A DNA stretch of 64,000 nt from CALNYZ01 sp942490945 (GCA_942490945.1 CALNYZ010000044.1:496001-560000); one strand, 5' to 3'. Shown: positions 18,177 through 27,247, counted from the first letter of the stretch. Program-made: numbers and translations. The notes: generated from the letters alone by a model not told the origin.

Positions 18177-18338
18177 CTATATTGTGAATCTTAATGCAAT
18201 CTTAATTAAGTCTTAGCTTTTTGTCTGACTAAAATCTGTCCGGAATTTATCCCGTAGCCAGATTGTTTATTTTCTTTTCATCCAATTTATTCAAGTAATG
18301 ACTTACCATTTATTTTTTCCTACATCTGCATTTTTGAC

Positions 18339-18344
18339 TATAAT
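18339..18344 (+). promoter_or_regulatory. candidate -10 box (TATAAT) for the alpha-carbonic anhydrase gene
   Basis: A consensus TATAAT 40 bases upstream of the ATG in an AT-rich 207-base gap. The -35 is weak. A perfect ten-base palindrome CTTAATTAAG sits further upstream at 18201-18210. The rest of this gap shows no gene. Confidence 0.4.
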
Positions 18345-18383
18345 CCCGCGCTTGATTAATAAATAATTACAAAAGGGATTACA

Positions 18384-19127
18384 ATGAAAAAACAACTCTT
18401 ACTCTCTACCGTACTCGCATTCGGCGTCATGCAAATAGGTACCGCGAGCGGTGCTGCACACTGGACATATGAAGGTAATGAGGGCCCGGCGAACTGGGGC
18501 ACGCTTTCACATGACTACAGTATGTGCAAGGAAGGAAAGCAACAATCACCAATCGATATTACCAATGCAATCAAGGCAAAACTGGGCGGAATCAAGTTCA
18601 GCTATAAATCCGGCCCGAAAGAGATCCTCAACAATGGTCATACCATCCAGGTCAACATGAACAAGGGCAGCTCGATTACGGTAAACGGTAAAAAATATAA
18701 TTTACTGCAATTCCATTTCCATAGCCCGAGTGAACACACTGTTAATGGCAAACCAGCGGACATGGTCATGCATTTGGTGCACCAGGCAGCTGATGGTCAA
18801 CTCGGTGTAATCGGCGTATTAATGAAAAAGGGTAATCCCAATAAAACACTCGCCAGCCTGTGGAAAAAAATGCCCAGGAAAGCCGGTGACAAAAACGTGA
18901 TTACAGGCAAGATCAACGTCAAGAACCTGTTGCCTGCCGGTAAAGCCTATTACAACTACTCAGGTTCACTCACGACACCACCTTGCAGTGAAGGTGTAAA
19001 CTGGATGGTAATGCAAAAACAAACAGCCGTTTCTGCTGCGCAAGTAAAAGCCTTTACGGATATATTTGCCAACAGTGTACGCCCGGTTCAGGCATTAAAT
19101 GATCGCAAGGTAAGTGCCAGCAAATAA
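18384..19127 (+). CDS. periplasmic alpha-carbonic anhydrase
   Basis: 247 residues with a signal peptide (cleavage near ASGA-AHW). It interconverts CO2 and bicarbonate in the periplasm. The three zinc-binding His residues are visible: two in LQFHFHSPSEH (near residues 111 and 113) and one in VMHLVHQA (near 130). The substrate-pocket SLTTPPCSEGVNW motif is near the C-terminus. QQSPIDI is the usual N-terminal signature. Cys residues in YSMCKEG and TPPCSEG are placed for the conserved disulfide. AAGGGA precedes the start, and a strong terminator follows, so it is monocistronic. It probably supports inorganic carbon supply or pH control. Confidence 0.95.
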   Translation: MKKQLLLSTVLAFGVMQIGTASGAAHWTYEGNEGPANWGTLSHDYSMCKEGKQQSPIDITNAIKAKLGGIKFSYKSGPKEILNNGHTIQVNMNKGSSITVNGKKYNLLQFHFHSPSEHTVNGKPADMVMHLVHQAADGQLGVIGVLMKKGNPNKTLASLWKKMPRKAGDKNVITGKINVKNLLPAGKAYYNYSGSLTTPPCSEGVNWMVMQKQTAVSAAQVKAFTDIFANSVRPVQALNDRKVSASK

Positions 19128-19152
19128 TTATTTTTTTGCCCGCGTTATATGA

Positions 19153-19193
19153 AAAGGCCGCCCCCTGATTAAATCAGGCAGGCGGCCTTTTTT
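19153..19193. terminator. bidirectional intrinsic terminator
   Basis: Stem AAGGCCGCC / GGCGGCCTT with an inner CCTGATT / AATCAGG extension and T-run on the plus side. A-rich sequence before it could serve the minus strand weakly. It lies between the convergent carbonic anhydrase and epimerase-like genes and overlaps the last codons of the latter. Confidence 0.85.
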
Positions 19194-20073
19194 ATTGCAT
19201 GGCTTTCAGGCCCGACAGTAAATCCGGATACTGTAACTTGACACCCAACTCGTTTAACATTTTTTCATTACTGACGCGCCGTGATTCGCGAAGGTATGAC
19301 AACATACCGGCGGAAATTGTTTTTTCTGCGGTTTCCCAATCAACCAGAGGTGGTCTGGGTAATTTGAAATAATCGGCCAACGTCAGGAAATATTCGGTCA
19401 TACTCGATTGCGTACCGTCGCTGACATTATAAATTTCACCGTCTGCACCTTTTTCTGCGGCAGCGACACATATTGCTGCCAGATCATCTTCATGAATTCG
19501 ATTGGTTGCAGGTGACAGGGATTCGATTATCATCGGCAGCTGTTTTTTTATGCGTTCCAGTGGCAATCGTTTCGGGCCGTAAATGCCGCCAACACGTAAT
19601 ATGTTAACCGGGATGTCATATTTTCCTGCGACCTGCATTAATTGCTGTTCGGCATGATAACGTCGTCTTGCACGATCGACACCCGGATTAGCCGGTGTTT
19701 GCTCGGTTACCATACCGCCCTGATGATCGCCGTAGACACCGGTAGTACTGATATAAACAATTTTTTGTGGCAGGTTATCTGCATCAATCTGGGCAATAAA
19801 ACGTGCCATACGGGTATCTTCACTACCCTGTGGTGGTGGCGAGGCAAAATAAAACACCACACAATCCTGAACATGAATGCCAAGGTGATCTACATCCAGA
19901 TCCAGCATGATTGGTCTGATTCCCTGGTCACTCAAGGTTTCGGCACTGCCCGTCGTTTTGACCACACCAATAACGGGTATATTGCGGCCTAGATAAAGAT
20001 TGGCAACGCGGCGGCCGATATCACCACAACCAACAATTAATACACAATTTGGGGGTTTAACTTGTTCAGTCAT
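19192..20073 (-). CDS. NAD-dependent epimerase/dehydratase-like SDR (YeeZ-type)
   Basis: 293 residues from ATG 20073; a GTG at 20091 is an upstream alternative. Rossmann motif VGCGDIGRRVA near the N-terminus, STTGVYGDH mid-protein (Ser and Tyr of the SDR active site) and the YHAEQQL segment in place of YxxxK. The C-terminal half has the IYNVSDGTQSS pattern of atypical extended SDRs such as E. coli YeeZ. Substrate unknown. Divergent from the flavin reductase gene with a short intergenic region. Confidence 0.82.
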   Translation of the reverse strand: MTEQVKPPNCVLIVGCGDIGRRVANLYLGRNIPVIGVVKTTGSAETLSDQGIRPIMLDLDVDHLGIHVQDCVVFYFASPPPQGSEDTRMARFIAQIDADNLPQKIVYISTTGVYGDHQGGMVTEQTPANPGVDRARRRYHAEQQLMQVAGKYDIPVNILRVGGIYGPKRLPLERIKKQLPMIIESLSPATNRIHEDDLAAICVAAAEKGADGEIYNVSDGTQSSMTEYFLTLADYFKLPRPPLVDWETAEKTISAGMLSYLRESRRVSNEKMLNELGVKLQYPDLLSGLKAMQ

Positions 20074-20117
20074 TACGAGATAATGCCGCACTCTAAAATA
20101 AGGCCTTGTATTGTATA

Positions 20118-21125
20118 GTGTTTAGCATAAAAATCGAACCCAGTGGGCATCAGTTTGAAGTTGAAACCGGTGAAGCCGTTCTCGCTGCCGCATTACGTCA
20201 GGGTATTGCCCTGCCTTATAGTTGTCGTGGTGGCAACTGTGGCTCTTGTAAATCGCTGGTTAAACAGGGCACCGTTAGCTACAAACATATACCGGATGGT
20301 ATCAGCACAAAAGAAAAAGACGCTGGCTATGCATTACTTTGCCAGGCTTATGCAGAGAGTGATCTGGTAATTCAATCACGAGAAATCGAAAAGAATATGG
20401 ACATTGAAGTAAAGATTTTTCCCTGTCGGGTGCAGGAACGTATCCAGCTTAATCACGATGTATTGTTGATTAAACTTAAATTACCGGGCACTGACAGAAT
20501 GCAGTTTCTGGCCGGGCAATATATCAATTTTATTCTGAAAGATGGTCGGCATCGCAGCTTCTCGATTGCCAACGCCCCGCATGATGATGAATTTGTAGAG
20601 TTGCATATCCGACACATACCGGGTGGCGAATTCACTACCGATGCCTTCGAGCATATGCAAGCCAAGGATATGTTTCGTATTGAAGGGCCACTCGGGTATT
20701 TTTATTTACGGGAAGAATCTGACAGGCCGATTATTTTTATGGCCGGTGGTACCGGCTTTGCCCCAATCAAGGGTATTATCGAGCATGCCCTGACAAAAGG
20801 TATAACCCGTCCGATGCATCTCTACTGGGGCGCGCGCACGCTGGAAGATTTATACATGCAAGAGCTGCCTGAACAATGGGCTCGCGAACACGAACATATC
20901 CAGTATACGCCAGTGTTGTCACACCCCAAACCTGAAGATAACTGGCAAGGTAAAACCGGCATGGTGCATGAAGTGTTATTGCATGACTTTGCTGACCTGA
21001 GTCCGTATGAAGTTTACGGTTCCGGTCCGCCAAAGATGGTTTATGCAGGTCGGGATATTTTTCCCGAGAAAGGACTGGACCTGGATCATTATTTTTCTGA
21101 TGCCTTTGAATTTCAGACTGACTGA
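20118..21125 (+). CDS. ferredoxin-type NAD(P)H-flavin reductase (annotated in relatives as CDP-6-deoxy-delta-3,4-glucoseen reductase)
   Basis: 335 residues. An N-terminal plant-type [2Fe-2S] domain has SCRGGNCGSCKSL (about residues 34-46) and a fourth Cys in ALLCQA near 75. It is followed by an FAD domain with RHRSFSIANAP and an NAD(P) domain with GGTGFAPIKGI. This is an electron-transfer oxidoreductase that passes electrons from NAD(P)H to an unknown partner. Despite the usual name, no dideoxysugar pathway is present here. The GTG at 20118 gives the family-typical start before IEPSGHQF; a TTG at 20106 is possible. The glutaredoxin gene follows after two bases. Confidence 0.88.
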   Translation: MFSIKIEPSGHQFEVETGEAVLAAALRQGIALPYSCRGGNCGSCKSLVKQGTVSYKHIPDGISTKEKDAGYALLCQAYAESDLVIQSREIEKNMDIEVKIFPCRVQERIQLNHDVLLIKLKLPGTDRMQFLAGQYINFILKDGRHRSFSIANAPHDDEFVELHIRHIPGGEFTTDAFEHMQAKDMFRIEGPLGYFYLREESDRPIIFMAGGTGFAPIKGIIEHALTKGITRPMHLYWGARTLEDLYMQELPEQWAREHEHIQYTPVLSHPKPEDNWQGKTGMVHEVLLHDFADLSPYEVYGSGPPKMVYAGRDIFPEKGLDLDHYFSDAFEFQTD

Positions 21126-21127
21126 AC

Positions 21128-21457
21128 ATGGTTAAGAAAATTATTCCACTTGCGATTTTACTTGCTGTATGGCAAAACTGGAGCAACATCAGTGGCCTTT
21201 GGCAACCTAAACCACAATTTACCACGCAACCAACTGTTATATTGTATGCAACACAATGGTGTGGTTACTGCAAAAAAGTTCGGGCATTTTTTGCTGACAA
21301 CAATATTGAATACGAAGAATACGATGTCGAAAATTCTTATATCGGAATGAAAGAATACAAGCAACTGGGTGGCAAGGGTGTACCGCTGGTCAAGATTAAT
21401 AAAAATCTTGTGCGCGGTTATAATGTACCTGAACTTGAAAAACTGCTGAATTTATAA
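21128..21457 (+). CDS. membrane-anchored glutaredoxin-like protein
   Basis: 109 residues. An N-terminal hydrophobic stretch (about residues 5-17) is followed by a glutaredoxin fold with the dithiol site WCGYC (Cys45, Cys48), then GGKGVPLVKIN carrying the cis-Pro. Glutaredoxins reduce disulfides or mixed glutathione disulfides. The N-terminal segment suggests anchoring to the inner membrane, unusual for a glutaredoxin; which side it faces is not clear. It starts two bases after the flavin reductase stop, so the pair is probably cotranscribed and may share electron flow, which is inference. Confidence 0.85.
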   Translation: MVKKIIPLAILLAVWQNWSNISGLWQPKPQFTTQPTVILYATQWCGYCKKVRAFFADNNIEYEEYDVENSYIGMKEYKQLGGKGVPLVKINKNLVRGYNVPELEKLLNL

Positions 21458-21473
21458 CGCATCAATTGCCTGA

Positions 21474-22706
21474 TTATTGCTTGGCAACGTTCTCCAGATA
21501 TTCAGGCACACGATAGGCTGCGACATTTTTTGCTACCAGTTGCATGCCCTGCTTGAAATAATTTGATGCCTTTTCTTTTTCGTTCAGCTGTTCCATCAGG
21601 CGACCAATTTCACAATATGTTTCAACAATACTGCCCGCACCAATACTTGCTTCCAGATAGTCCCGCGCCTTGCCCCATAATTCCAGACGCTGACAAATAC
21701 GGCCCAGCGTCAACAACAATACCGGGTTCTTGGTATGTTGTTTTAGCAAGCTTTCTGCGAATTGCAGTTGTGCCTGCGGGTTGGGGGCAACAACCAGGCC
21801 ATACATATAAACAAGATCATTTTCCCATTCACGTTTAATCGCTTCGCGTAACAATTCTTCTGCTTCCACCTGTTTATCATGCAGTAGTAGCGAGTTCGAA
21901 TAATCGATAACAATCTGGTGTCGCTGCCTGAATTCTTTGGGAATACTGTTCCACAGGTTCAACATATCATTCGCCTGTGGTTTATTGCGAGTAACACGTA
22001 TCATTTCACGGTAGGTACGCAATTGCAGTTGTTCAAATTGTTCGGGTGGAAATATATTCAACTTGCGCAAGGTAGGCAGTAAATTTAACAAATCACTCCA
22101 GCTGTTTAATTTTTCGTACAGTCTTGCCAGCAAGCTTAAGACATGCGGATGCTTCGGTGAAATCGAACGCAAATGCATCAGGGTTGCCAGTGATTGTTCG
22201 TGCTGTCCGGCTGCAAACTGTAATTCAGCCTGTGTGAGCTCGACCGCAAAGTCTGCATCCGGTGTACTGCGATGTGCCAGTGCCAGATAATAATCCCGTC
22301 GATCCGGCGCGTTTTGTTTTTGTGCTGCACGTGCCGCAGATAAATAATTCAACAGCGGTGAATCGCTGAAATTGATATGTTTGGTAAGAAATTTTTCCGC
22401 CTTTTTCCAGTGTCCCTGGGCAAGCGCTATCAGGCCCTGTTTGGATGTCTGGCGTGCCTGCAATTTGCGTGATTGCAACCGTAGTTCACGTATCACGGTT
22501 GGCATATTCCAGAACTTGTATGCCAGGCGAATAACGCTATAAATAAAAACAAAGCTCGCGACCAGGGTAATAATAAATAATGCCAGTGACATTTCAATAG
22601 TCGTTTGGCCACGACCGATAAGAACATAACCATTATCCTGGTACGCCCACAAACTGAGAATAACGGTAAGCAGCGCAACGATTAAAAATTTTATCAACCA
22701 GCCCAT
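21474..22706 (-). CDS. hemY: HemY-type inner-membrane TPR protein
   Basis: 410 residues. Two N-terminal membrane helices (about 5-22 and 42-62) precede a HemY N-terminal domain and TPR-like helical repeats through the C-terminus. HemY is encoded with hemCDX in gammaproteobacteria; it is linked to haem synthesis but has no proven enzymatic activity and is unrelated to Gram-positive HemY protoporphyrinogen oxidase. Its ATG overlaps the hemX stop by one base (TAATG), so it is translated from the hem transcript. Confidence 0.93.
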   Translation of the reverse strand: MGWLIKFLIVALLTVILSLWAYQDNGYVLIGRGQTTIEMSLALFIITLVASFVFIYSVIRLAYKFWNMPTVIRELRLQSRKLQARQTSKQGLIALAQGHWKKAEKFLTKHINFSDSPLLNYLSAARAAQKQNAPDRRDYYLALAHRSTPDADFAVELTQAELQFAAGQHEQSLATLMHLRSISPKHPHVLSLLARLYEKLNSWSDLLNLLPTLRKLNIFPPEQFEQLQLRTYREMIRVTRNKPQANDMLNLWNSIPKEFRQRHQIVIDYSNSLLLHDKQVEAEELLREAIKREWENDLVYMYGLVVAPNPQAQLQFAESLLKQHTKNPVLLLTLGRICQRLELWGKARDYLEASIGAGSIVETYCEIGRLMEQLNEKEKASNYFKQGMQLVAKNVAAYRVPEYLENVAKQ

Positions 22707-23968
22707 TATTTTTTGCTGTCCATAACGGTTGCGGGCGTCTGGCTTTTATCCGCTTCAGGTGCAGTTTTAGTATTCTTGTTACTCACGGGCGCAGCTGCTG
22801 GTTTAGCTTTACTCTTTACACCCGGTTTGGCCGTTTTCTTTTGTGTTGCTTTTGCCGGGGCAGCTTTCGAACCTTTATCCGAGCTGGTAACCGGATTGAC
22901 AACAGGCGGTGTGTTGGCCTGTTGCATATAGTTGTTTATCTGTTTCAGGCTGTTGGATATATCCGGCAATTGCTGGTGAATATTTTTTTGCGCCAGCTCA
23001 TCCAGTGTGGCCAATGTACGCCGGGTAATTTCAGATTCGATATCATAATAATCCCGGATCGTGGCAGCCACATTGCGCAATCTGTCCTGATAAATTTCAG
23101 TTTGCCCGTTCATCACCGCCAGGCGGGATTGCTCAAGTTGCAAGGCAACACTTTGCGCAACAAAAAATTGCTGTGTTGGGGTAAGTAATTTTTGTATGGG
23201 CTGATCATGGTGACGAACCGTAAACATATTTTTTATATCTTCCCACATTGCTGCGGGTAAATCGCGCCATGTAGTTGTGGCAACTGCGGCACTATCGGCA
23301 TTATTTTTTGCAACCGCTTTCGGGTCACGGGTACGCAGTGGCAATGTCTGAATCTGATTACTCACCGCGTTCAACGTCAGGGATATCCCCACGCTGTCCA
23401 CTTTTGTCACCCCGTTCAGACTCTGAATATCGTTATGTATTTCCTGTCGTAAATGTATCAATAACGGATCACCAATTTCACTCAGACGTTGGTCCGCTGC
23501 CTTGAGCGCCACGATACTCGTTTCAATATCGCGCATTAGAATCAGACGATGGTTCGCCAGCTTGATCAGATAGCCCGCCTCGGCAATCAACCAGTCGCGT
23601 TTTAAATGCCGGTTTGTTTGTAGCAGGTTTTCCAGCGAATTTTTTAAATCTTTAATCGCTGTTTCGTATTGGGTATTGCGCTGCGCCTGTTGTTCAAGCT
23701 GGTTTGTCTGCGCCTGGACGGCCTGGGTAAGTTGTGCGGACAATGCCAGAGCGGTTTGTTGTTGCTGTTTGATGATGCCCGTGACATACCAGATGCCGTA
23801 ACCGGCCAGACCGAGCAGTATCAACAACAGCCATGTCGTCATGCTGAAATGCGAGCTGCGTTTATGGCGTGTGCGCGGTGTTTTTTTATCAGGCTGGGCA
23901 GGTTTTTCTACCTGTTCTGCCGGCTTGTCTGTGGTGCTATCGGTGTTATTGGTCTGGTTGGTCAACAA
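22706..23968 (-). CDS. hemX: HemX family inner-membrane protein
   Basis: About 420 residues. A hydrophilic Thr/Lys-rich start is followed by one membrane helix (TTWLLLILLGLAGYGIWYV), then a long coiled coil rich in Gln and a periplasmic helical domain. It ends in a Lys/Ala/Pro-rich low-complexity tail. Often labelled uroporphyrinogen-III C-methyltransferase, but it has no methyltransferase motifs. No ATG is available. I chose a TTG because AAGGAA sits three to four bases before it; a TTG at 23983 overlapping the hemD stop (TTGA) is the alternative. Part of hemC-hemD-hemX-hemY. Confidence 0.9.
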   Translation of the reverse strand: MLTNQTNNTDSTTDKPAEQVEKPAQPDKKTPRTRHKRSSHFSMTTWLLLILLGLAGYGIWYVTGIIKQQQQTALALSAQLTQAVQAQTNQLEQQAQRNTQYETAIKDLKNSLENLLQTNRHLKRDWLIAEAGYLIKLANHRLILMRDIETSIVALKAADQRLSEIGDPLLIHLRQEIHNDIQSLNGVTKVDSVGISLTLNAVSNQIQTLPLRTRDPKAVAKNNADSAAVATTTWRDLPAAMWEDIKNMFTVRHHDQPIQKLLTPTQQFFVAQSVALQLEQSRLAVMNGQTEIYQDRLRNVAATIRDYYDIESEITRRTLATLDELAQKNIHQQLPDISNSLKQINNYMQQANTPPVVNPVTSSDKGSKAAPAKATQKKTAKPGVKSKAKPAAAPVSNKNTKTAPEADKSQTPATVMDSKK

Positions 23969-23979
23969 TCTTTCCTTAA

Positions 23980-24777
23980 TCAAGATAGATGATGCGATAT
24001 CAGTGTCTGCACCAGCGCGTCGTCGCTGACTTGCTCACTAACAATTATGTCACTAAAGCCTACTGCTTTTGCAAGGCTTTGCAAGCGTTCATTAACAACA
24101 AGTAGTGTTGTGGCAAATAATGTCGGCTGTAAATCTTCACCTGCCAGTATTGGCAGGTTTTGCAATCCTTCGCCACTGCTGGCAATGATATAAGCCATCG
24201 GCTGCTGCTGCCAATCTTTGGTCAATCGGCCACGATCCACCTCGGGCTGTACACGTTGGTAGACCTCGACATAGTCAACCTGCGCACCCCGATCCCGCAA
24301 GCACTCTGCAAGTGCTTCACGCCCACCCACACCACGCACAATCAATACACGTTTATCTTTAACCTGCGCAAGCGCCGGTTCGGCGAGCAAGGCCTCGCTG
24401 TTAAATACTGTTTGCGGCACGATGTCAGCCGGGCGCGCGAAGGCATACTGAATCGTGCGCGCAGTGCCCGCACCCACCGCGGCGATCAGAATTTGTGCGG
24501 GCAAGCCACCTGCAGCGGTTAAATAGCGTGCACCGTACTCCACTGCATTGGGACTGATAAAGATAATGATGTCATAGTCGGCGATGCGCTGCAGCGTGGC
24601 AGCCGGCACAGTCGGGTCACTAACGTCATTAATTACCAGGGCAGGAAACTGATAGCACTCCGCTCCCGCATCCTGGAGTAACTGACACAAATTCACGGCT
24701 TGATTTTGTGGCCGCGTCACCATGACCCGACAACCGGCCAGGGGTAAGCCTGTCGAATCCTGCTCAGCCATTTGCAT
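23980..24777 (-). CDS. hemD: uroporphyrinogen-III synthase
   Basis: About 265 residues. It cyclises hydroxymethylbilane with inversion of ring D to give uroporphyrinogen III. Sequence conservation in this family is low; marks seen are VMVTRPQNQA near the start, IIFISPNAVEYG, VGAGTART, VLIVRGVGGRE and YIIASSGEGLQN. The start is set at ATG 24777 (ATG 24771 also possible), giving an overlap of 8-14 bases with hemC. An upstream-extended start at 24822 would overlap hemC far more and adds no family-like residues. Confidence 0.93.
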   Translation of the reverse strand: MQMAEQDSTGLPLAGCRVMVTRPQNQAVNLCQLLQDAGAECYQFPALVINDVSDPTVPAATLQRIADYDIIIFISPNAVEYGARYLTAAGGLPAQILIAAVGAGTARTIQYAFARPADIVPQTVFNSEALLAEPALAQVKDKRVLIVRGVGGREALAECLRDRGAQVDYVEVYQRVQPEVDRGRLTKDWQQQPMAYIIASSGEGLQNLPILAGEDLQPTLFATTLLVVNERLQSLAKAVGFSDIIVSEQVSDDALVQTLISHHLS

Positions 24778-25708
24778 ACAAGCGGGACAAAATATCGCGT
24801 GCGCCGCGGCTAAGCAGATCATCTGCCAGCGTCATGCCCAGTTCCTCCGCATCGACGGGTTTGCCCGCGATGTCTCCCCGCACAATGACTGAGCCATCCG
24901 GTTCACCCACCAGACCTCGCAACAACAAGATGCCCTGACTTAACTCCGCGAATCCGGCAATCGGTACCTGACAACCGCCCTGCAAGCGGGCATTCATGGC
25001 GCGTTCGGCGCTGACCCGGATAGCCGTATTCTGATCATGCAGGGGGGCGAGTAACTCATGGATACGCAGATCGTCATCCCGACACTCAATACCCACAGCG
25101 CCCTGACCAATGGCCGGCAGGCTCAGCTCGGGGGCAATAAATTCAGCAATACGGGCTTCAAAACCCAGCCGTATCAGGCCAGCACTGGCCAGAATAATCG
25201 CGTCATAATCACCCGCATCAAGCTTGGCCAGCCGTGAATTCACGTTGCCGCGCAGATCCTTGATTTGTAAATCCGGGCGCAGGCTTTTGAGCTGGGTTTG
25301 TCGACGCAGGCTTGAGGTCCCCACCACCGCACCTTGCGGCAACGCTGCAAAATTTTTCACGGTATTGGAAACAAAGGCATCGCGCGGGTCTTCACGTGGG
25401 CAAATGGTGGCGATATGCAGCCCAGCCGGTAATTCGACCGGCACGTCTTTCATGGAATGCACGGCAATATCGGCTTCACCACGCTGCATGCCCTGCTCCA
25501 GTTCCTTGACGAACAAACCCTTACCACCGACCTTGGCCAGCGGCGTGTCCAGAATCTTGTCACCCTGGGTGGTCATGGTTATCAGCTCCACCTGCAAACC
25601 GGGATGGGCAGCACGGAGCTGGGCAGATACGTATTCAGCCTGCCACAGCGCAAGCGGGCTCTTACGGGTCGCAATACGGACAAGTTGCTCGGAATTGACG
25701 TCAGACAT
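24764..25708 (-). CDS. hemC: hydroxymethylbilane synthase (porphobilinogen deaminase)
   Basis: 314 residues. It polymerises four porphobilinogens into hydroxymethylbilane using a covalently bound dipyrromethane cofactor. The cofactor-attachment Cys is in LQGGCQVPIA near residue 243. Other signatures are IATRKSPLALWQAEYV at the start, KDVPVELPAG, and GTSSLRRQTQL for substrate carboxylate binding. I placed the start at ATG 25708, whose product aligns with the family length; the longer open frame to 25825 reads through non-conserved sequence. First gene of the hem operon. Confidence 0.97.
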   Translation of the reverse strand: MSDVNSEQLVRIATRKSPLALWQAEYVSAQLRAAHPGLQVELITMTTQGDKILDTPLAKVGGKGLFVKELEQGMQRGEADIAVHSMKDVPVELPAGLHIATICPREDPRDAFVSNTVKNFAALPQGAVVGTSSLRRQTQLKSLRPDLQIKDLRGNVNSRLAKLDAGDYDAIILASAGLIRLGFEARIAEFIAPELSLPAIGQGAVGIECRDDDLRIHELLAPLHDQNTAIRVSAERAMNARLQGGCQVPIAGFAELSQGILLLRGLVGEPDGSVIVRGDIAGKPVDAEELGMTLADDLLSRGARDILSRLYANG

Positions 25709-25854
25709 AGTGAGAATTTTCCATAAATTTCGTGGTCTTAATAGGTATGCGTATTGTAGAGATTCAACGCACCGAAAGCGATGTTGAATACTGGAAGGAT
25801 ACTGGCAGGGCAATAACACATACAAATTGTATGGTCATTATTGCATGATTTCAC

Positions 25855-25890
25855 TATAATGATTTTATGTTTGCGCAAAGGTTATATAAT
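25855..25890 (+). promoter_or_regulatory. two TATAAT boxes upstream of the thioredoxin-like gene
   Basis: Perfect TATAAT hexamers occur at 25855-25860 and 25885-25890 in the divergent region between hemC and the 25958 gene. The -35 elements are weak. Either could drive the plus-strand gene with a 60-100 base leader. Confidence 0.35.
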
Positions 25891-25957
25891 GCGCCCGCGC
25901 ACATAACAAAGGCCGAATAGAGCCAGCGCAATAAACGGAACAAAGGGGAGCAACAAG

Positions 25958-26482
25958 ATGCTCAGATCCAAAGCCATAAAATTTGCACTGCTTGGTCTGA
26001 TTGGCATGATCGGCCTGTCTATCGCGTGGGCACGTCAAACTGCCGAGTCAGATGGTTTAAAAGTACAGGAAACGTCTGATTTGCAATCACTGGCTGCCAG
26101 GGCAAAAGCCAAAGGCGTACCCATGCTGGTTCTGTTTTCACAACGTGGCTGTGTGTACTGTGAAATTGTCGAAAATGACTTTCTCATCCCGATGCTGCGC
26201 AATACCGAATACGACAGCAAGGTCATGATTCGTAAAATTCGTGTCGATAATTTTAACACTGTACGCAATTTTGATGGCACTTCCATCGCCTCCAGCGACC
26301 TGAGTACACATTACCGTGCAGTCGTCACACCAACCGTTGTCTTTCTGGGTAGTGATGGTAAGGAATTGTCACGCCGTATAGTTGGCATGAGCAACGAATA
26401 TTTTTATGGTGAAGAGCTGGATAAAGCGATTGACCAATCTTTACTAAGAATTCATCAAGTGGCATTGAACCAACGCCGCTGA
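25958..26482 (+). CDS. periplasmic thioredoxin-fold protein (SoxW/thioredoxin-like)
   Basis: 174 residues. Signal peptide or anchor at about residues 8-25, then a thioredoxin fold with CVYC (Cys65, Cys68) in RGCVYCEIVENDF, and a cis-Pro in VVTPTVVF near residue 127. It resembles periplasmic thioredoxin-like proteins of the SoxW and DsbD-partner type, and could reduce or oxidise periplasmic thiols. A link to the soxYZ pair 12 kb away is only suggestive. GGGGAG lies about ten bases before the start. It lies between algR and hemC, which are neighbours in Pseudomonas, but on the opposite strand. Confidence 0.82.
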   Translation: MLRSKAIKFALLGLIGMIGLSIAWARQTAESDGLKVQETSDLQSLAARAKAKGVPMLVLFSQRGCVYCEIVENDFLIPMLRNTEYDSKVMIRKIRVDNFNTVRNFDGTSIASSDLSTHYRAVVTPTVVFLGSDGKELSRRIVGMSNEYFYGEELDKAIDQSLLRIHQVALNQRR

Positions 26483-26506
26483 ATCTTAACCAGTTACCCG
26501 CTACAC

Positions 26507-27247
26507 TCACTGCGCTTTTGATTTTATTAATTTCCGTACATCGGCCAGATGACGGCGACTGACTTCAATCGGTCGCGGCGCGCCATCCAGATTGACCAGG
26601 AATGTGGTCGCATCCTTTTTTTCCAGACTGCGAATAAACGGCACCGCGATCAGCGCATTGCGATGCACGCGCATAAAACGCTCGCCCAGATCCGGTTCGA
26701 GTGATTTCAGGGATTCTTCTATCAACACTTCACCATCGTCATAACCGACCGTAACGTATTTATGATCCGCCTGGAAATAACGAATACGTTCCATTTCAAT
26801 CAACATTAACGAGCCACGCACACGCGCACTGATATGGGAACGCTGCGTTTTTAATGGCGAATGTTCCTGTACCGATTGCAATTGTGCACGTGTAACCTGC
26901 GTCGCCTGTTTCAAAGCAGCAAGCAGATTTTCCTTGCGTATGGGTTTTAATAAATAGCCGACCGCATTTACATCGAAGGCCTGTAATGCATATTGATCAT
27001 AGGCGGTGGTAAATATGACCGCTGGTGGTTGATCGAAGGCCGCCAGATGATGCGCCGTTTCAATGCCATCCATACCGGGCATACGAATATCCAGCAATAC
27101 CAGATCCGGACGGGTGACGTTCATGTGTTCCAGCACATCACGACCATGCGTCGCTTCGGCAACCACTTCATATTCCGGGTGTTCACTCAGCAGCTTGCGA
27201 AGACGCGCGCGCGCCAGCGCTTCATCATCGGCGATCAGGATCTTCAT
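26507..27247 (-). CDS. algR: LytTR response regulator AlgR
   Basis: 246 residues. Receiver domain residues 1-120 with acidic pocket DDE (7-9), phospho-acceptor Asp53 (LLDIRMPG), Thr80 and Lys100. A LytTR DNA-binding domain spans about residues 145-243 (RFMRVHRNALIAVPFI and REVSRRHL-type motifs). In Pseudomonas AlgR controls alginate, type IV pili and virulence with the kinase AlgZ/FimS. Its ATG is within the end of algZ (23-base overlap), so the two are translationally coupled. Followed by the plus-strand thioredoxin-like gene. Confidence 0.93.
   Translation of the reverse strand: MKILIADDEALARARLRKLLSEHPEYEVVAEATHGRDVLEHMNVTRPDLVLLDIRMPGMDGIETAHHLAAFDQPPAVIFTTAYDQYALQAFDVNAVGYLLKPIRKENLLAALKQATQVTRAQLQSVQEHSPLKTQRSHISARVRGSLMLIEMERIRYFQADHKYVTVGYDDGEVLIEESLKSLEPDLGERFMRVHRNALIAVPFIRSLEKKDATTFLVNLDGAPRPIEVSRRHLADVRKLIKSKAQ

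Noticed and set aside
20118..21125. Role in dideoxysugar synthesis suggested by the common name of the flavin reductase
   Set aside because: No sugar nucleotide genes accompany it. The name comes from distant homology to AscD.
22706..23968. HemX as an active uroporphyrinogen-III methyltransferase
   Set aside because: No SAM-binding or SUMT motifs are present. It is a single-helix coiled-coil membrane protein.
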